A stretch of DNA of 64,000 nucleotides from a virus: the IMG/VR virus record IMGVR_UViG_3300032116_000124, positions 1 through 64,000 of that record. The stretch is one strand, 5' to 3'. Position numbers and translations under genes: made by a program. How positions within the stretch are numbered: position 1 is the stretch's first letter; each line of letters opens with the position of its first letter. Below the pieces are notes generated by a model. The model did no database searches and had not been told where the DNA came from. It was given only the letters and a program-made list of their open reading frames with translations. Positions 1 to 6,774 of the stretch are shown here, piece by piece.

Positions 1-157
1 TTTTAAGATGAGACAGAATACCCATATACTTTTCAGCATCTTCCCTTCGATCAAATTCGGTCACAATACTTTGACCGTCACTCTTTGGCAAATTAATTGG
101 CTTACCATTTTCAGCCACCACAAACTTCTTATTCTGCTCAATAACGCTCAGACTCAT
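1..157 (-). CDS. Hypothetical protein, 3' part outside window
   Basis: Open reading frame running off the left edge; at least 52 residues beginning MSLSVIEQNKKFVV. Three ATGs stand in tandem (163, 160, 157); the one at 157 has the best spacing (6 nt) from AGGAG. It overlaps the end of the upstream gene by 20 nt, as is usual in this operon. No family recognised. Confidence 0.6.
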   Translation of the reverse strand, partial: MSLSVIEQNKKFVVAENGKPINLPKSDGQSIVTEFDRREDAEKYMGILSHLK

Positions 158-332
158 CATCATCTCCTTTTAAAAGTTCCTTAATTGTTTGACTAATATT
201 CACGCCATCAACTATAAGATCAAGTGATCCAGTATAATGTTCGTAAGGGTTTTTATTTGGACTGTGTTCTTCAACATAATCCATAGATCTACTGTAACAC
301 CAAGATAGTGCGAACTTTTCTTCTTTAGTCAT
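138..332 (-). CDS. Small hypothetical protein (64 aa)
   Basis: A 64-residue protein with an acidic end (KGDDDESERY). It overlaps both neighbours by a few bases, so it is probably translationally coupled in a leftward operon starting near 1.9 kb. No domain recognised. Confidence 0.6.
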   Translation of the reverse strand: MTKEEKFALSWCYSRSMDYVEEHSPNKNPYEHYTGSLDLIVDGVNISQTIKELLKGDDDESERY

Positions 333-510
333 TTGGATTCTTAAACTTAACAGTGATCTTATCTATTTTATCTCGTAACTTCATCAAATCATTTATGGTC
401 AGATACTTAACAGTCTTGTAATGTTCAAAATTAATATGATCTTTTGTTTTATTAAATTCCATCTGATAAGTTAAGCCGTTATCAAGAGTATAAATCAGTG
501 GATCAATCAT
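325..510 (-). CDS. Small hypothetical protein (61 aa)
   Basis: A 61-residue protein with a C-terminal helix (TINDLMKLRDKIDKI) faintly like the C-terminal helices of the paralogues at 1.1-1.9 kb. It overlaps the downstream gene by 8 nt and the upstream gene by 4 nt. Function unknown. Confidence 0.6.
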   Translation of the reverse strand: MIDPLIYTLDNGLTYQMEFNKTKDHINFEHYKTVKYLTINDLMKLRDKIDKITVKFKNPND

Positions 511-710
511 GAATTATCTTCCTTATCAAAATCTAAAAAATCAGAATTAATTAGATCAAACAAATAATCCTCAATTAAACCCATTCCCATTTCATAATCA
601 TTCCCCATAGTTTCTTTAATATCTTCCATAATTTGGGTAACGAGAATGTTTGTTCGATCAAAATCATTACGATCAAGAGTTTCTAGTTCTTTTTTAATAT
701 GTACTTGCAT
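507..710 (-). CDS. Small acidic hypothetical protein (67 aa)
   Basis: A 67-residue acidic, helix-rich protein ending FLDFDKEDNS. The stop overlaps the next start (ATGA type) and its start shares one base with the upstream stop. Function not recognised. Confidence 0.6.
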   Translation of the reverse strand: MQVHIKKELETLDRNDFDRTNILVTQIMEDIKETMGNDYEMGMGLIEDYLFDLINSDFLDFDKEDNS

Positions 711-910
711 TACTTTCCCTTATAAGAAACCACACTAATTCCACTATTAAGAACCATTACAGCGGCCCAATTAAGTAGCGAATATTCTATACCGGTCTTA
801 AATAGAGTATTAACTGCCCAAATCTGAGCAAATGGAAAGCCAAATATAATTAGAAAACAGATTACGATTATAACCAAGAATATCGGCGGATCAAGTTTTA
901 GTGAATTCAT
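710..910 (-). CDS. Small membrane protein (66 aa)
   Basis: Residues about 9-33 form a long hydrophobic stretch (PPIFLVIIVICFLIIFGFPF) and residues 45-60 a second, weaker one, so it is probably an inner-membrane protein with one or two passes. It is in the coupled leftward operon. It could affect the host envelope, but nothing specific identifies it. Confidence 0.6.
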   Translation of the reverse strand: MNSLKLDPPIFLVIIVICFLIIFGFPFAQIWAVNTLFKTGIEYSLLNWAAVMVLNSGISVVSYKGK

Positions 911-913
911 TAT

Positions 914-1111
914 TTATTCTACTTCTCTGTATAAAGGATAGTCTGTTTCATTCTTTAGGAGTTTTTCGGCCAATCCTAAAATCTCTCGCTCACTCCACCC
1001 ACTGAAATATCCCCGAAAATATATTTGGGTCAATTCATTCTTTGGAGTATTCTCATAATATTTCTGGACACATTCTATCCAAGTTTTAGTGGCTTGTTGT
1101 AGGAGATTCAT
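914..1111 (-). CDS. Small hypothetical protein (65 aa)
   Basis: A 65-residue protein with a C-terminal helix (WSEREILGLAEKLLKNE) resembling the SR.EL.GLA motif of the paralogues just upstream. It is preceded by TGGAGAATAAATAATG, the Shine-Dalgarno/start context repeated in this operon. Function unknown. Confidence 0.6.
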   Translation of the reverse strand: MNLLQQATKTWIECVQKYYENTPKNELTQIYFRGYFSGWSEREILGLAEKLLKNETDYPLYREVE

Positions 1112-1314
1112 TATTTATTCTCCAAATACTTATTAATAAAATCGGCCAACCCCTTCAAATCTTCCCTAGACACTGGCGGTTCTTCAAAGAATCCATTTCT
1201 AGGATGAAAAGCAACAACGTATTCTTTACTCTTTTGATTAATGATTGGCTTTATTCTTTTCTCAATAAAGAAATTAAGATAATCACAACTATAAGGAGGA
1301 TCAGTATATTTCAT
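1111..1314 (-). CDS. Tandem paralogue, SREDLKGLADFI family (67 aa)
   Basis: A 67-residue protein whose C-terminus (PPVSREDLKGLADFINKY, then LENK) is clearly related to the products at 1311-1481 and 1705-1896. The codons for its last residues, YLENK, contain the GGAG that serves the next gene. It overlaps the upstream gene by 4 nt. No known domain; probably arose by local duplication. Confidence 0.65.
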   Translation of the reverse strand: MKYTDPPYSCDYLNFFIEKRIKPIINQKSKEYVVAFHPRNGFFEEPPVSREDLKGLADFINKYLENK

Positions 1315-1481
1315 TCTCCACTCTCAATAAAAGAATCAATAAATTTGGCTAATTCCCACAGTTCTTTCCTACTAATTGGAGGATTAACATAATGACTACT
1401 CAAACTAATTTCAACATTATTATCCTCAGTCTTAAAGATATGAAAGATAAACTGTTTGCCAGTATAAGAAAGTTTTTCCAT
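1311..1481 (-). CDS. Tandem paralogue, 56 aa
   Basis: Translated directly: 56 residues from MEKLSYTGKQF to FIDSFIESGE. PPISRKELWELAKFID matches PPVSREDLKGLADFIN of the next gene. Start at 1481 follows TTGGAGAATAACTA; the stop overlaps the next ATG (ATGA). Clear short member of the local paralogue family; function unknown. Confidence 0.7.
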   Translation of the reverse strand: MEKLSYTGKQFIFHIFKTEDNNVEISLSSHYVNPPISRKELWELAKFIDSFIESGE

Positions 1482-1495
1482 TAGTTATTCTCCAA

Positions 1496-1705
1496 TTAGA
1501 TATTAAATTCGTTACTTTGGTCATTAACATAAGTTAAAGCATCAATAAGAAATTTGATAGAACTTTCTCTATTAAGTCCTATTTCTGCCAAAAACTTACC
1601 AAATTCACGACCAAACAAATTCTTCATAAGACGATCATAATTCTCATCATGTTTAGATGAATCTTCTGGAAAAATGCCGGTTTTTTCAATCCAGTAATTA
1701 CTCAT
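1496..1705 (-). CDS. Small hypothetical protein (69 aa)
   Basis: A 69-residue, predicted mainly helical protein. Its ribosome-binding site (TTGGAG) lies inside the codons for the YLENN tail of the upstream gene, and the stop and start share one base, so translation is probably coupled. No recognised domain. Confidence 0.6.
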   Translation of the reverse strand: MSNYWIEKTGIFPEDSSKHDENYDRLMKNLFGREFGKFLAEIGLNRESSIKFLIDALTYVNDQSNEFNI

Positions 1706-1896
1706 TAGTTATTCTCCAAGTAGTTATTAATAAAATCGGCCAAACCCCTTAGTTCATTCTTACTAAATTTCATCCTCATCCAATCCCAAGAGATAGTATT
1801 ATTAATAGTCAGATCAAATAGACCATTAACTCTCTCCAAATGAAATTTGAAAACATCGGTTTTATAAAAGTCTTTTTTGATTAGTGGATTATTCAT
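1705..1896 (-). CDS. Tandem paralogue, ends YLENN (63 aa)
   Basis: The C-terminal part (KFSKNELRGLADFINNY, then LENN) matches the products at 1111-1314 and 1311-1481. It looks like the first gene of the coupled set, with TTGGAGAATAACTAATG at its start. A small GGGTT-CTT-AACCC hairpin lies just upstream. Function unknown. Confidence 0.65.
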   Translation of the reverse strand: MNNPLIKKDFYKTDVFKFHLERVNGLFDLTINNTISWDWMRMKFSKNELRGLADFINNYLENN

Positions 1897-1968
1897 TAGT
1901 TATTCTCCAATTTGCGGGTTAAGAACCCATTAAGGTTTGATTGTTTTGATTTCTTGCCCATTTCATCC

Positions 1969-2145
1969 CTATTTACCATAATTAAAGAATTGATTATTAG
2001 AAACTAGGGGCTTGATTTCTCTTAGACGGTTATGAATAATGGTCAAATTTTTGGCTTCTGACACAAGTTTTTCGTGCAAAGTATCACCAATAATTCTTTT
2101 CAGGAGACAAATTTCCTTATCGGTTAGCAAAACTGTCCTATACAT
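1969..2145 (-). CDS. Possible small protein (58 aa)
   Basis: Direct translation gives 58 residues (MYRTVLLTDKEICLLKRIIG to QFFNYGK), a plausible soluble helical protein. Only a weak purine stretch (GGGG) lies about 13 nt before the ATG, so the start is uncertain. No family recognised. Confidence 0.45.
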   Translation of the reverse strand: MYRTVLLTDKEICLLKRIIGDTLHEKLVSEAKNLTIIHNRLREIKPLVSNNQFFNYGK

Positions 2146-2338
2146 AAAAGTTCATTTTCCCCGTTAAATATTAAGAAAACTACCATTACCACTAGTAGCG
2201 AGTATACCACAGAACCAAACGCTTGTCAATAGGGTTTATCGGCCATTTCCTATAGTGGCCTTTAATCCATTTCTACCACGGCCATATTCAATAAGTAAAA
2301 ATTGCTCGATTTTTTTGTCAAACTGATCGTATAAACTA

Positions 2339-2515
2339 TTATTCCCCTGCTTTTGCAGTATTGTACGATGGTGATCCTGTATATTCCTGGGAGTATTGGT
2401 ATGACTGATAGAGTTTAGGAATATAAAAATGTGCGAAAGTCATGGTAAAAACAGTGACTAATGCAACTACTACGAGACTTTTGATAAAAGGAACATGAAA
2501 TTCATCGTTTTTCAT
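2339..2515 (-). CDS. Small single-pass membrane protein (58 aa)
   Basis: Direct translation: MKNDEFHVPFIK then a hydrophobic segment (SLVVVALVTVFTMTFAHF, residues 13-30) and a Tyr/Ser-rich tail. One transmembrane segment is likely, with a short basic cytoplasmic end. Its start overlaps the stop of the 31-residue membrane protein upstream (ATGA), so the two are coupled. Confidence 0.6.
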   Translation of the reverse strand: MKNDEFHVPFIKSLVVVALVTVFTMTFAHFYIPKLYQSYQYSQEYTGSPSYNTAKAGE

Positions 2516-2607
2516 TTTTCGGCCCTGATTATAAAAAAGGATACTATTGTGCAGAAAAGGTAAAGGGTTCCCAAAAAAGTCCAGACTAAAATTTCTTGAT
2601 CACTCAT
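2512..2607 (-). CDS. Tiny membrane peptide (31 aa)
   Basis: Reads MSDQEILVWTFLGTLYLF then CTIVSFFIIRAEK, essentially one transmembrane helix with a charged tail. It overlaps the next gene by 4 nt. Very small membrane proteins often act on the host envelope, but there is no direct sign here. Confidence 0.5.
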   Translation of the reverse strand: MSDQEILVWTFLGTLYLFCTIVSFFIIRAEK

Positions 2608-2698
2608 ATGGATAACCATAAACATGATGCAGATATGAAACAAAAGATGCTTGGCCCATAGTAAGAACATACATTATTAGTAGGCCGTAATCTTGCAT
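2600..2698 (-). CDS. Possible tiny protein (32 aa)
   Basis: Reads MQDYGLLIMYVLTMGQASF, then VSYLHHVYGYPYE. It ends with an 8-nt overlap into the 31-residue membrane peptide gene, which suggests coupling. Hydrophobic, too short to classify; may simply be a leader frame. Confidence 0.35.
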   Translation of the reverse strand: MQDYGLLIMYVLTMGQASFVSYLHHVYGYPYE

Positions 2699-2711
2699 AA
2701 TTCCTAGTTCA

Positions 2712-2897
2712 TTAATTATCATGTTTGTATTCTAGTTTTGGTAAAGGACTATCTCCTGTGTGATCAATTATATTTGATATTGATACTATTAGCACCTTGT
2801 TTCTGTTGTCCGCAGAATCTTGTTGCTGTATTAGTTTCTGAATATCTCTAATTAATTTTTCCGCTTCCAAATTTTTATTCAACCTATAATATAACAT
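2712..2897 (-). CDS. Small hypothetical protein (61 aa)
   Basis: A 61-residue protein with a charged/Gln-rich N-terminal helix (EAEKLIRDIQKLIQQQDSAD) followed by VLIVSISNII. No clear Shine-Dalgarno and no known family. Confidence 0.5.
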   Translation of the reverse strand: MLYYRLNKNLEAEKLIRDIQKLIQQQDSADNRNKVLIVSISNIIDHTGDSPLPKLEYKHDN

Positions 2898-3002
2898 ACA
2901 CTTTTGCTGACTACAACCACAAAAACCAAACTTGTTAGTTATGCTGGGACAATTGACTGACTGTCTTCATGTCCGCAACTTTGTTAGATTAGATAATACA
3001 AA

Positions 3003-3089
3003 CGGAGAAAATAGGATTCGAACCTATGAAGGATTTTAACCCTTGACGGTTTAGTAAACCGTTGCATTAGACCTCTCTGCCATTTCTCC
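3003..3089 (-). tRNA. tRNA-Ser with anticodon ACU
   Basis: 87 nt with a 7-bp acceptor (GGAGAAA/TTTCTCC), discriminator G, a long variable arm (AAGG/CCTT) and a T arm with GGTTCGAATCC, all typical of serine tRNA. The anticodon stem ACGGT/ACCGT encloses loop TTACTAA, giving ACU (codon AGU). Position 34 is A instead of the usual G of tRNA-Ser(GCU). CCA is not encoded. Confidence 0.85.
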
Positions 3090-3114
3090 ACCCCGATTAT
3101 TTCAGGAAATTAAT

Positions 3115-3342
3115 TCACTGACAATGACGAGCATTGTATCGTGCAACCCTCCTTGATTTAGAATTCTGTGCCACCTTGTTGACAACTTTAAACGGTGCTG
3201 TTACAATCGCTCCAGTGGTTCGTGCAACAACAGATGCGGCAGAACGAACTGGTGTTCTTGAACAGGTTCCGTTTGTGCAGTCAGCAAAAACAACCGAGGA
3301 TGAAATTGCTGATACAACAATTGCTAGCATAAGATTCTTCAT
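3115..3342 (-). CDS. Small exported protein (75 aa)
   Basis: The N-terminus MKNLMLAIVVSAISSSVVFA, followed by DC, is a good signal peptide with a likely VFA|D cleavage site. The mature part is short, basic and Arg/Ser/Ala-rich (RTPVRSAASVVARTTG). Preceded by AGGAGATTATTT. The two cysteines (DCTNGTC) could form a disulfide. Function unknown. Confidence 0.65.
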   Translation of the reverse strand: MKNLMLAIVVSAISSSVVFADCTNGTCSRTPVRSAASVVARTTGAIVTAPFKVVNKVAQNSKSRRVARYNARHCQ

Positions 3343-3745
3343 AAATAATCTCCTAAGTTAAAATTAAATTCTTTTCATTCCGTCCAAACAGCCTAGTATT
3401 CCAATTATTACCAATAAAGCGTACATATCCAACTTTCTTTTTTTGAGGTCATCACACTCTCAGTACCATAGTAACAACGAGGCCAGATTGTGTCAGCCTC
3501 TGGTTTCTTAGGCCACTTTCTTAATAAGAGATGGTCATAAAAAATTCTTACCTTGACATACAAATTCCAAGACTCTATGTATTATGCAGCCGGTTTGTTA
3601 ATAGTTTGAGTTTGAATAACAATAATCTCTATTACTACTCTCCTGCATAACTAGTAGTAAGAAAGACTATAGTACTTCTAACAAGGGGAATAAGAAATTC
3701 TAGGTTGACCACAAATTCCACCTGACTACTATAGGGTACATCACA
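3343..3745. other. Gene-poor stretch
   Basis: No ORF over 25 residues with a ribosome-binding site was found. A 20-residue hydrophobic minus-strand frame (MYALLVIIGILGCLDGMKRI, near 3370-3435) is the only candidate and is too short to trust. Otherwise nothing recognisable. Confidence 0.4.
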
Positions 3746-3943
3746 CTACTGACTATCACCAAGTTCATCCAAGATAAGATCGTATAATATATCACAATCC
3801 ATTTTGGGCGGCGCACAAATAGTCATCATATATTCTCTAGCCTCATTACTATAATCATCACACAAGTAATATGGTTCAGAATCTATGTTGTAAGATACTG
3901 AAAGAGCCGATGAAACTATTAGGATATTTATTGGATTTAACAT
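3746..3943 (-). CDS. Small exported or membrane-anchored protein (65 aa)
   Basis: From the ATG at 3943 the protein begins MLNPINILIVSSALSVSYN, a likely signal peptide or anchor, followed by an acidic domain with cysteines (YLCDDYSNE, ICAPPKMDC). A start at 3973 is possible but would hide the signal-like end. No family recognised. Confidence 0.5.
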   Translation of the reverse strand: MLNPINILIVSSALSVSYNIDSEPYYLCDDYSNEAREYMMTICAPPKMDCDILYDLILDELGDSQ

Positions 3944-3973
3944 AATTATTATCTCTGCATAAGGACCATACAT

Positions 3974-4018
3974 TTTCGCTGACTACCAGCAACGGCAGCA
4001 AATCTGAAAGATTAGGTA
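3974..4018 (-). repeat. R2 repeat, GCTGACTAC...ATTAGG
   Basis: On the minus strand it reads CCTAATCTTTCAGATTTG, then a variable block and GTAGTCAGCGAAA. The same order of blocks recurs at 10522-10564 and 14120-14162; partial copies lie near 2901 and 4138. It lies just before a gene start. Confidence 0.6.
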
Positions 4019-4463
4019 ATACAATCTAAATATTTTTGTGCCTTACATGCGTCTTTACAATACCAGTATACCACACAGTAACAATCGTCACAAGTCCTTG
4101 GTATTCATAGACTTGTGTTCAGTCTGACTATTACTATCCGCTTGCTGACTGTTGGCATATTCGGCAAATCCGGTGGTTTTCATAGGACAAAATCATTTTA
4201 TAATCCACAATAGATTTTTGCCCTAAACCCAACAGTACCAAGCACTTACATCCATTGTATCGTCAATCAGGCGGCTCGTCCATGAGGATGTAACAGATTC
4301 TTTGACATAAACCGTTGGTATCACTTAACTTAGGACGAAATTCGCGGGCCGGTTTGCTCTAAGTCCTTTGCTGTCAAGCACTTAGGAAAAGAGCAAGGAC
4401 CGCCGCAGGTTATTCCCACTGTCCCTACGGCGGCCCCGCTCCATCACGCACCCCACGAAAGGA
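4019..4463. other. Intergenic region, no certain gene
   Basis: Holds a partial R2 motif near 4138, a doubtful 31-residue frame (4088-4183), a large GC-rich inverted repeat (CCGCCGTAGG against CCTGCGGCGG, 4398-4433) and an R1 stem-loop (4356-4386) after the stop of the DUF932 gene. The inverted repeats are probably its transcription terminator. Confidence 0.5.
4088..4183 (-). CDS. Doubtful 31-aa ORF
   Basis: Reads MKTTGFAEYANSQQADSNSQ, then TEHKSMNTKDL: polar and with a natural composition, but no Shine-Dalgarno is visible. Could be a real micro-protein or chance. Confidence 0.25.
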   Translation of the reverse strand: MKTTGFAEYANSQQADSNSQTEHKSMNTKDL

Positions 4464-5411
4464 CTAGATGGCGTTGGCAAAATCCAGAGCCTTTGCCAGA
4501 GCCTTATTGTTGTCGTTAGCATTAACACCGAACCACAGAGAGTCGAGGCGGTTATCCTCGGTGCGACCCTTGTTGTAGTTCAGATATTCGTTGAAGCCGT
4601 TATAAGCGGCCCACCAAGTACCCCGAACATTGGTTGCACTCTGCTTCGGACCCTCAACGAGAGCCAGAATCTCGTCCATGATATTGCGGGTACGAGTCTT
4701 AATATCGCCATCCGCAGTACCTTCGATGCCCAGCATCACTTTCACATACCGACGAATATCGGCCTGATTGAAGTTCTTCGACGCGAGGAATCGGTACTGT
4801 TCCGCAGTAGCCTCAAACCCAGCATTGATATTGTCCATGATATCACGAACCTGTTCCAGATTATTCTTGCTGGAACGAGTGTGACGAATACGAATCAGTT
4901 TGCTGTCCGCGTGACTGTGAGCAAACGCGAGCGTATTCACACAGACCACCCGAATGGGGGTATAGCCCACGCGAATGGCGGTTGTGCCATCGTGCGAGTT
5001 GCTGAGCAGAATGAACTTGCACACTTCATCACCCGGAACAATCTCGCTATTGTCGCGGTTGAGTTGAGCAAGCACCCAAACCTTTTGACCGCTATGGAGC
5101 GATCCGGCAGTATGGATTCCACACTCGCCAGCATCGAGAAACGGCTGGAACCAATCAAACGCCTCACGATTCTGGAGCGGAGTATAACGCGGCCCAACAA
5201 CGCCAAGGATGCTACCGTCGCTCTTGCGATAGGTGGCACGATGGTTGACCGGAACACCGTCAACGGTCTGCAAGTCCTTCAGACCCACTTCCCAATCCAG
5301 ACCAGCGGACACAATCGCGTCCTCAATACCGATATCGGCTTCGACCTTGTTGCCAAGGCCATGCCAAGGGGTGGTACCAACAAACATCATCTGTTCAACA
5401 GCAGCGGGCAT
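4464..5411 (-). CDS. DUF932 / phage-plasmid-like protein (TIGR03299 type)
   Basis: A 315-residue protein with the pattern of DUF932 proteins: an N-terminal TTPWHGLGNKV motif, then GVVGPRYTPLQNREAFDWF and a central KFILLSNSHDGTTAIRVG...RVVCVNTL block. Such proteins are common on large phages and plasmids; function is unproven, and a role in DNA metabolism is only suspected. It has its own promoter at 5454-5481 and AAGGAG before ATG. It is more GC-rich than the genes left of 4 kb. Confidence 0.85.
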   Translation of the reverse strand: MPAAVEQMMFVGTTPWHGLGNKVEADIGIEDAIVSAGLDWEVGLKDLQTVDGVPVNHRATYRKSDGSILGVVGPRYTPLQNREAFDWFQPFLDAGECGIHTAGSLHSGQKVWVLAQLNRDNSEIVPGDEVCKFILLSNSHDGTTAIRVGYTPIRVVCVNTLAFAHSHADSKLIRIRHTRSSKNNLEQVRDIMDNINAGFEATAEQYRFLASKNFNQADIRRYVKVMLGIEGTADGDIKTRTRNIMDEILALVEGPKQSATNVRGTWWAAYNGFNEYLNYNKGRTEDNRLDSLWFGVNANDNNKALAKALDFANAI

Positions 5412-5453
5412 ATCTAACTCCTTCGTGGTTGTGATTCTCGTTCTGATACGCTG

Positions 5454-5481
5454 ATTCTACACTATGGTATCGGCTTGTCAA
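5454..5481 (-). promoter_or_regulatory. Sigma-70 promoter for DUF932 gene
   Basis: TTGACA, 16-nt spacer, TAGAAT. The spacer carries CCGATA, a sequence shared by many promoters in this arm. Confidence 0.8.
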
Positions 5482-5507
5482 GAGTCAAAACTTGCGAAAA
5501 TCTTTTT

Positions 5508-5541
5508 TGCTCTAAGTCGTTGTGCTGTAAGGGTTTGCGTC
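5508..5541 (-). repeat. R1 3'-end stem-loop
   Basis: Copy of the R1 family (CTAAG...CAAGG/AAGGG...TTTRNG on the plus strand) followed, in the minus direction, by AAAAAAGATTTT. Lies between the promoter at 5454 and the stop of the PRTase-like gene. Confidence 0.6.
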
Positions 5542-5562
5542 GAGCGGGCCCGCCGCCTCGAT

Positions 5563-5591
5563 CCTAAACCCTTGGCTTGCAAGGATTTAGG
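5563..5591 (-). repeat. Stop-codon hairpin of the PRTase-like gene
   Basis: CCTAAA...TTTAGG arms with CCTTG...CAAGG inside make a strong hairpin. The stop codon TAG (5564-5566) is part of one arm, so the end of the coding region and the hairpin are fused. Confidence 0.7.
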
Positions 5592-6070
5592 AAAGGCAGA
5601 TTAAAATCTCTTTCAAAGAGTTTTACTGTTTCGGTATTATAGGCACATTCTTCTGGTATATAACAATATAGTCCTACACACCTTGCCCTCTCATGTTCAT
5701 CAGAGATACTCCGTTGTATATGCCGCACAGTATTACCACTACATATAAGATCGTCAAGGATAATGTACCTAAATGGTGCTACTCCCTCTATGGTAAAGTC
5801 CGAATAACATTTGTCATTTTTTTTACGAATAACAATAATATGCTTATTCAGTAGTTCAGCAACTTGCGGAACAACCATAAGGCCACTAGTCCCGCAGCAA
5901 GCAATACTATCAAAATCTTCAGATATCTTTCTCAAATCGCATACAGCCTTGATAATAATCTTATTTCTAACCTTATGGTTTAGAACATGGCAAGTATGAC
6001 TAGCACCTTGAATGATTTTTCCATCTAAAGTTTTACGAATATCGTCGATAGTATTGTTTAATACGTTCAT
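5564..6070 (-). CDS. Phosphoribosyltransferase-like protein
   Basis: A 168-residue protein from the ATG at 6070. The PRPP-binding loop signature is visible as YIILDDLICSGNTV (about residues 102-115), like VLVVDDVLATGGT in type I PRTases; CCGTSGLMVVPQVAELL upstream fits the PRTase fold. Which base or nucleotide it uses cannot be read. A longer frame to 6100 only reads back into the tRNA-like element. Could act in nucleotide salvage, or recruit a PRTase domain for another purpose. Confidence 0.75.
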   Translation of the reverse strand: MNVLNNTIDDIRKTLDGKIIQGASHTCHVLNHKVRNKIIIKAVCDLRKISEDFDSIACCGTSGLMVVPQVAELLNKHIIVIRKKNDKCYSDFTIEGVAPFRYIILDDLICSGNTVRHIQRSISDEHERARCVGLYCYIPEECAYNTETVKLFERDFNLPFLNPCKPRV

Positions 6071-6076
6071 AGTGAA

Positions 6077-6150
6077 AACAGACGGATGGATTCGAACCAT
6101 CTAATAGAAAGAGAGATAATAGAATACTTGTCCCACCAAGTTGCGTCTGT
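6077..6150 (-). tRNA. tRNA-like element without a foldable anticodon arm
   Basis: Perfect 7-bp acceptor (ACAGACG/CGTCTGT), T arm GATGG-TTCGAAT-CCATC and D arm ACTT/AAGT, but the 24 nt between the D and T arms contain the direct repeat TTCTATTA rather than a 5-bp stem. I cannot assign an anticodon. Either a decayed tRNA gene or a tRNA mimic. It lies 7 nt before the PRTase-like gene. Confidence 0.55.
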
Positions 6151-6160
6151 TGCAGAGAAG

Positions 6161-6313
6161 TTAATCGTCCACTAGTTCGTCGGTTAGATTATGATAGTTA
6201 TATTCCCACGAATCCTGGGAATCTTGTTCGTTTTCACAAAAAACGTATTCATCGTCATACAACTCATCAATGTTGTTGTAATCAAGATAATCACGATCAT
6301 CATAATAAAGCAT
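6161..6313 (-). CDS. Acidic Tyr/Asp-rich protein (50 aa)
   Basis: Direct translation: MLYYDDRDYLDYNNIDELYD, followed by DEYVFCENEQDSQDS and a tail ending LTDELVDD. Very acidic, good AAGGAGAG ribosome-binding site. It resembles the acidic product of 15691-15933 in composition. DNA-mimic proteins have this sort of composition, but there is no direct evidence for that. Confidence 0.7.
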   Translation of the reverse strand: MLYYDDRDYLDYNNIDELYDDEYVFCENEQDSQDSWEYNYHNLTDELVDD

Positions 6314-6335
6314 AAGTCTCTCCTTCTTTGCTTCT

Positions 6336-6364
6336 ATTCTACACCAAACCGGTCAAACTGTCAA
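6336..6364 (-). promoter_or_regulatory. Sigma-70 promoter
   Basis: TTGACA, 17 nt, TAGAAT; drives the 50-residue acidic protein and probably the tRNA-like element and PRTase-like gene. Confidence 0.8.
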
Positions 6365-6365
6365 G

Positions 6366-6439
6366 TGGGCCTCCCGGGACTCGAACCCGGAACTTACGGT
6401 TTAAAAGACCGCTACTCTAACCAGTTGAGTTAGAGGCCC
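6366..6439 (-). tRNA. tRNA-Lys (UUU)
   Basis: 74 nt. Acceptor GGGCCTC/GAGGCCC, discriminator A, anticodon loop CTTTTAA in stem GCGGT/ACCGT, T arm CCGGG-TTCGAGT-CCCGG. Reads AAA/AAG. Confidence 0.95.
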
Positions 6440-6450
6440 ATGTGAGACTG

Positions 6451-6479
6451 ATTATACAGGAGCCTCAACCTGTTGTCAA
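6451..6479 (-). promoter_or_regulatory. Consensus sigma-70 promoter for tRNA-Lys
   Basis: TTGACA, 17 nt, TATAAT: a perfect consensus pair 5-12 nt before the tRNA. Confidence 0.85.
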
Positions 6480-6494
6480 GCGTCAGCCTCCGAG

Positions 6495-6570
6495 TAGGGC
6501 GAGTAGGAGTCGAACCTACCTATGAACACCTTATAAGAGTGTCGGATGCAACCGGCTTACCTTCCGCCCC
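6495..6570 (-). tRNA. tRNA-Ile (UAU), probable
   Basis: 76 nt. Acceptor GGGGCGG/TCGCCCT includes two G-U pairs; T arm GTAGG-TTCGACT-CCTAC is clear. Anticodon stem ACACT/GGTGT holds loop CTTATAA, giving UAU for AUA codons. The D stem is weak, so a decayed or unusual tRNA is possible. Confidence 0.7.
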
Positions 6571-6578
6571 GTGTTGTG

Positions 6579-6606
6579 ATTATACTATAGTTATCGGCGT
6601 TGTCAA
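6579..6606 (-). promoter_or_regulatory. Sigma-70 promoter for tRNA-Ile
   Basis: TTGACA, 16-nt spacer with CCGATA, TATAAT. Confidence 0.85.
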
Positions 6607-6624
6607 GAGTAAACTTTAATCTAA

Positions 6625-6696
6625 CTGGCTCGGTAGGACTCGAACCTACAACCGGGCGGTTAACAGCCGCCAGCTCGACCATTGAGCTACGAGCCA
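6625..6696 (-). tRNA. tRNA-Asn (GUU)
   Basis: 72 nt. Acceptor TGGCTCG/CGAGCCA, discriminator G, anticodon stem GGCGG/CCGCC with loop CTGTTAA, T arm GTAGG-TTCGAGT-CCTAC. Begins 6 nt after tRNA-Gln, so both come from one transcript. Confidence 0.93.
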
Positions 6697-6701
6697 ATAA
6701 G

Positions 6702-6772
6702 TTCCGGGGCTAGGATTCGAACCCAGACAAAGAGAACCAAAATCTCTGGTGCTACCGTTACACTACCCCGGA
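6702..6772 (-). tRNA. tRNA-Gln (UUG)
   Basis: 71 nt. Acceptor TCCGGGG/CCCCGGA, discriminator A, anticodon stem AGAGA/TCTCT with loop TTTTGGT. First of a Gln-Asn pair. Confidence 0.93.
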
Positions 6773-6774
6773 GT

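Noticed and set aside
4881-5417. 178-aa plus-strand ORF opposite the DUF932 gene
   Set aside because: Shadow of a well-supported minus-strand gene; no ribosome-binding site.
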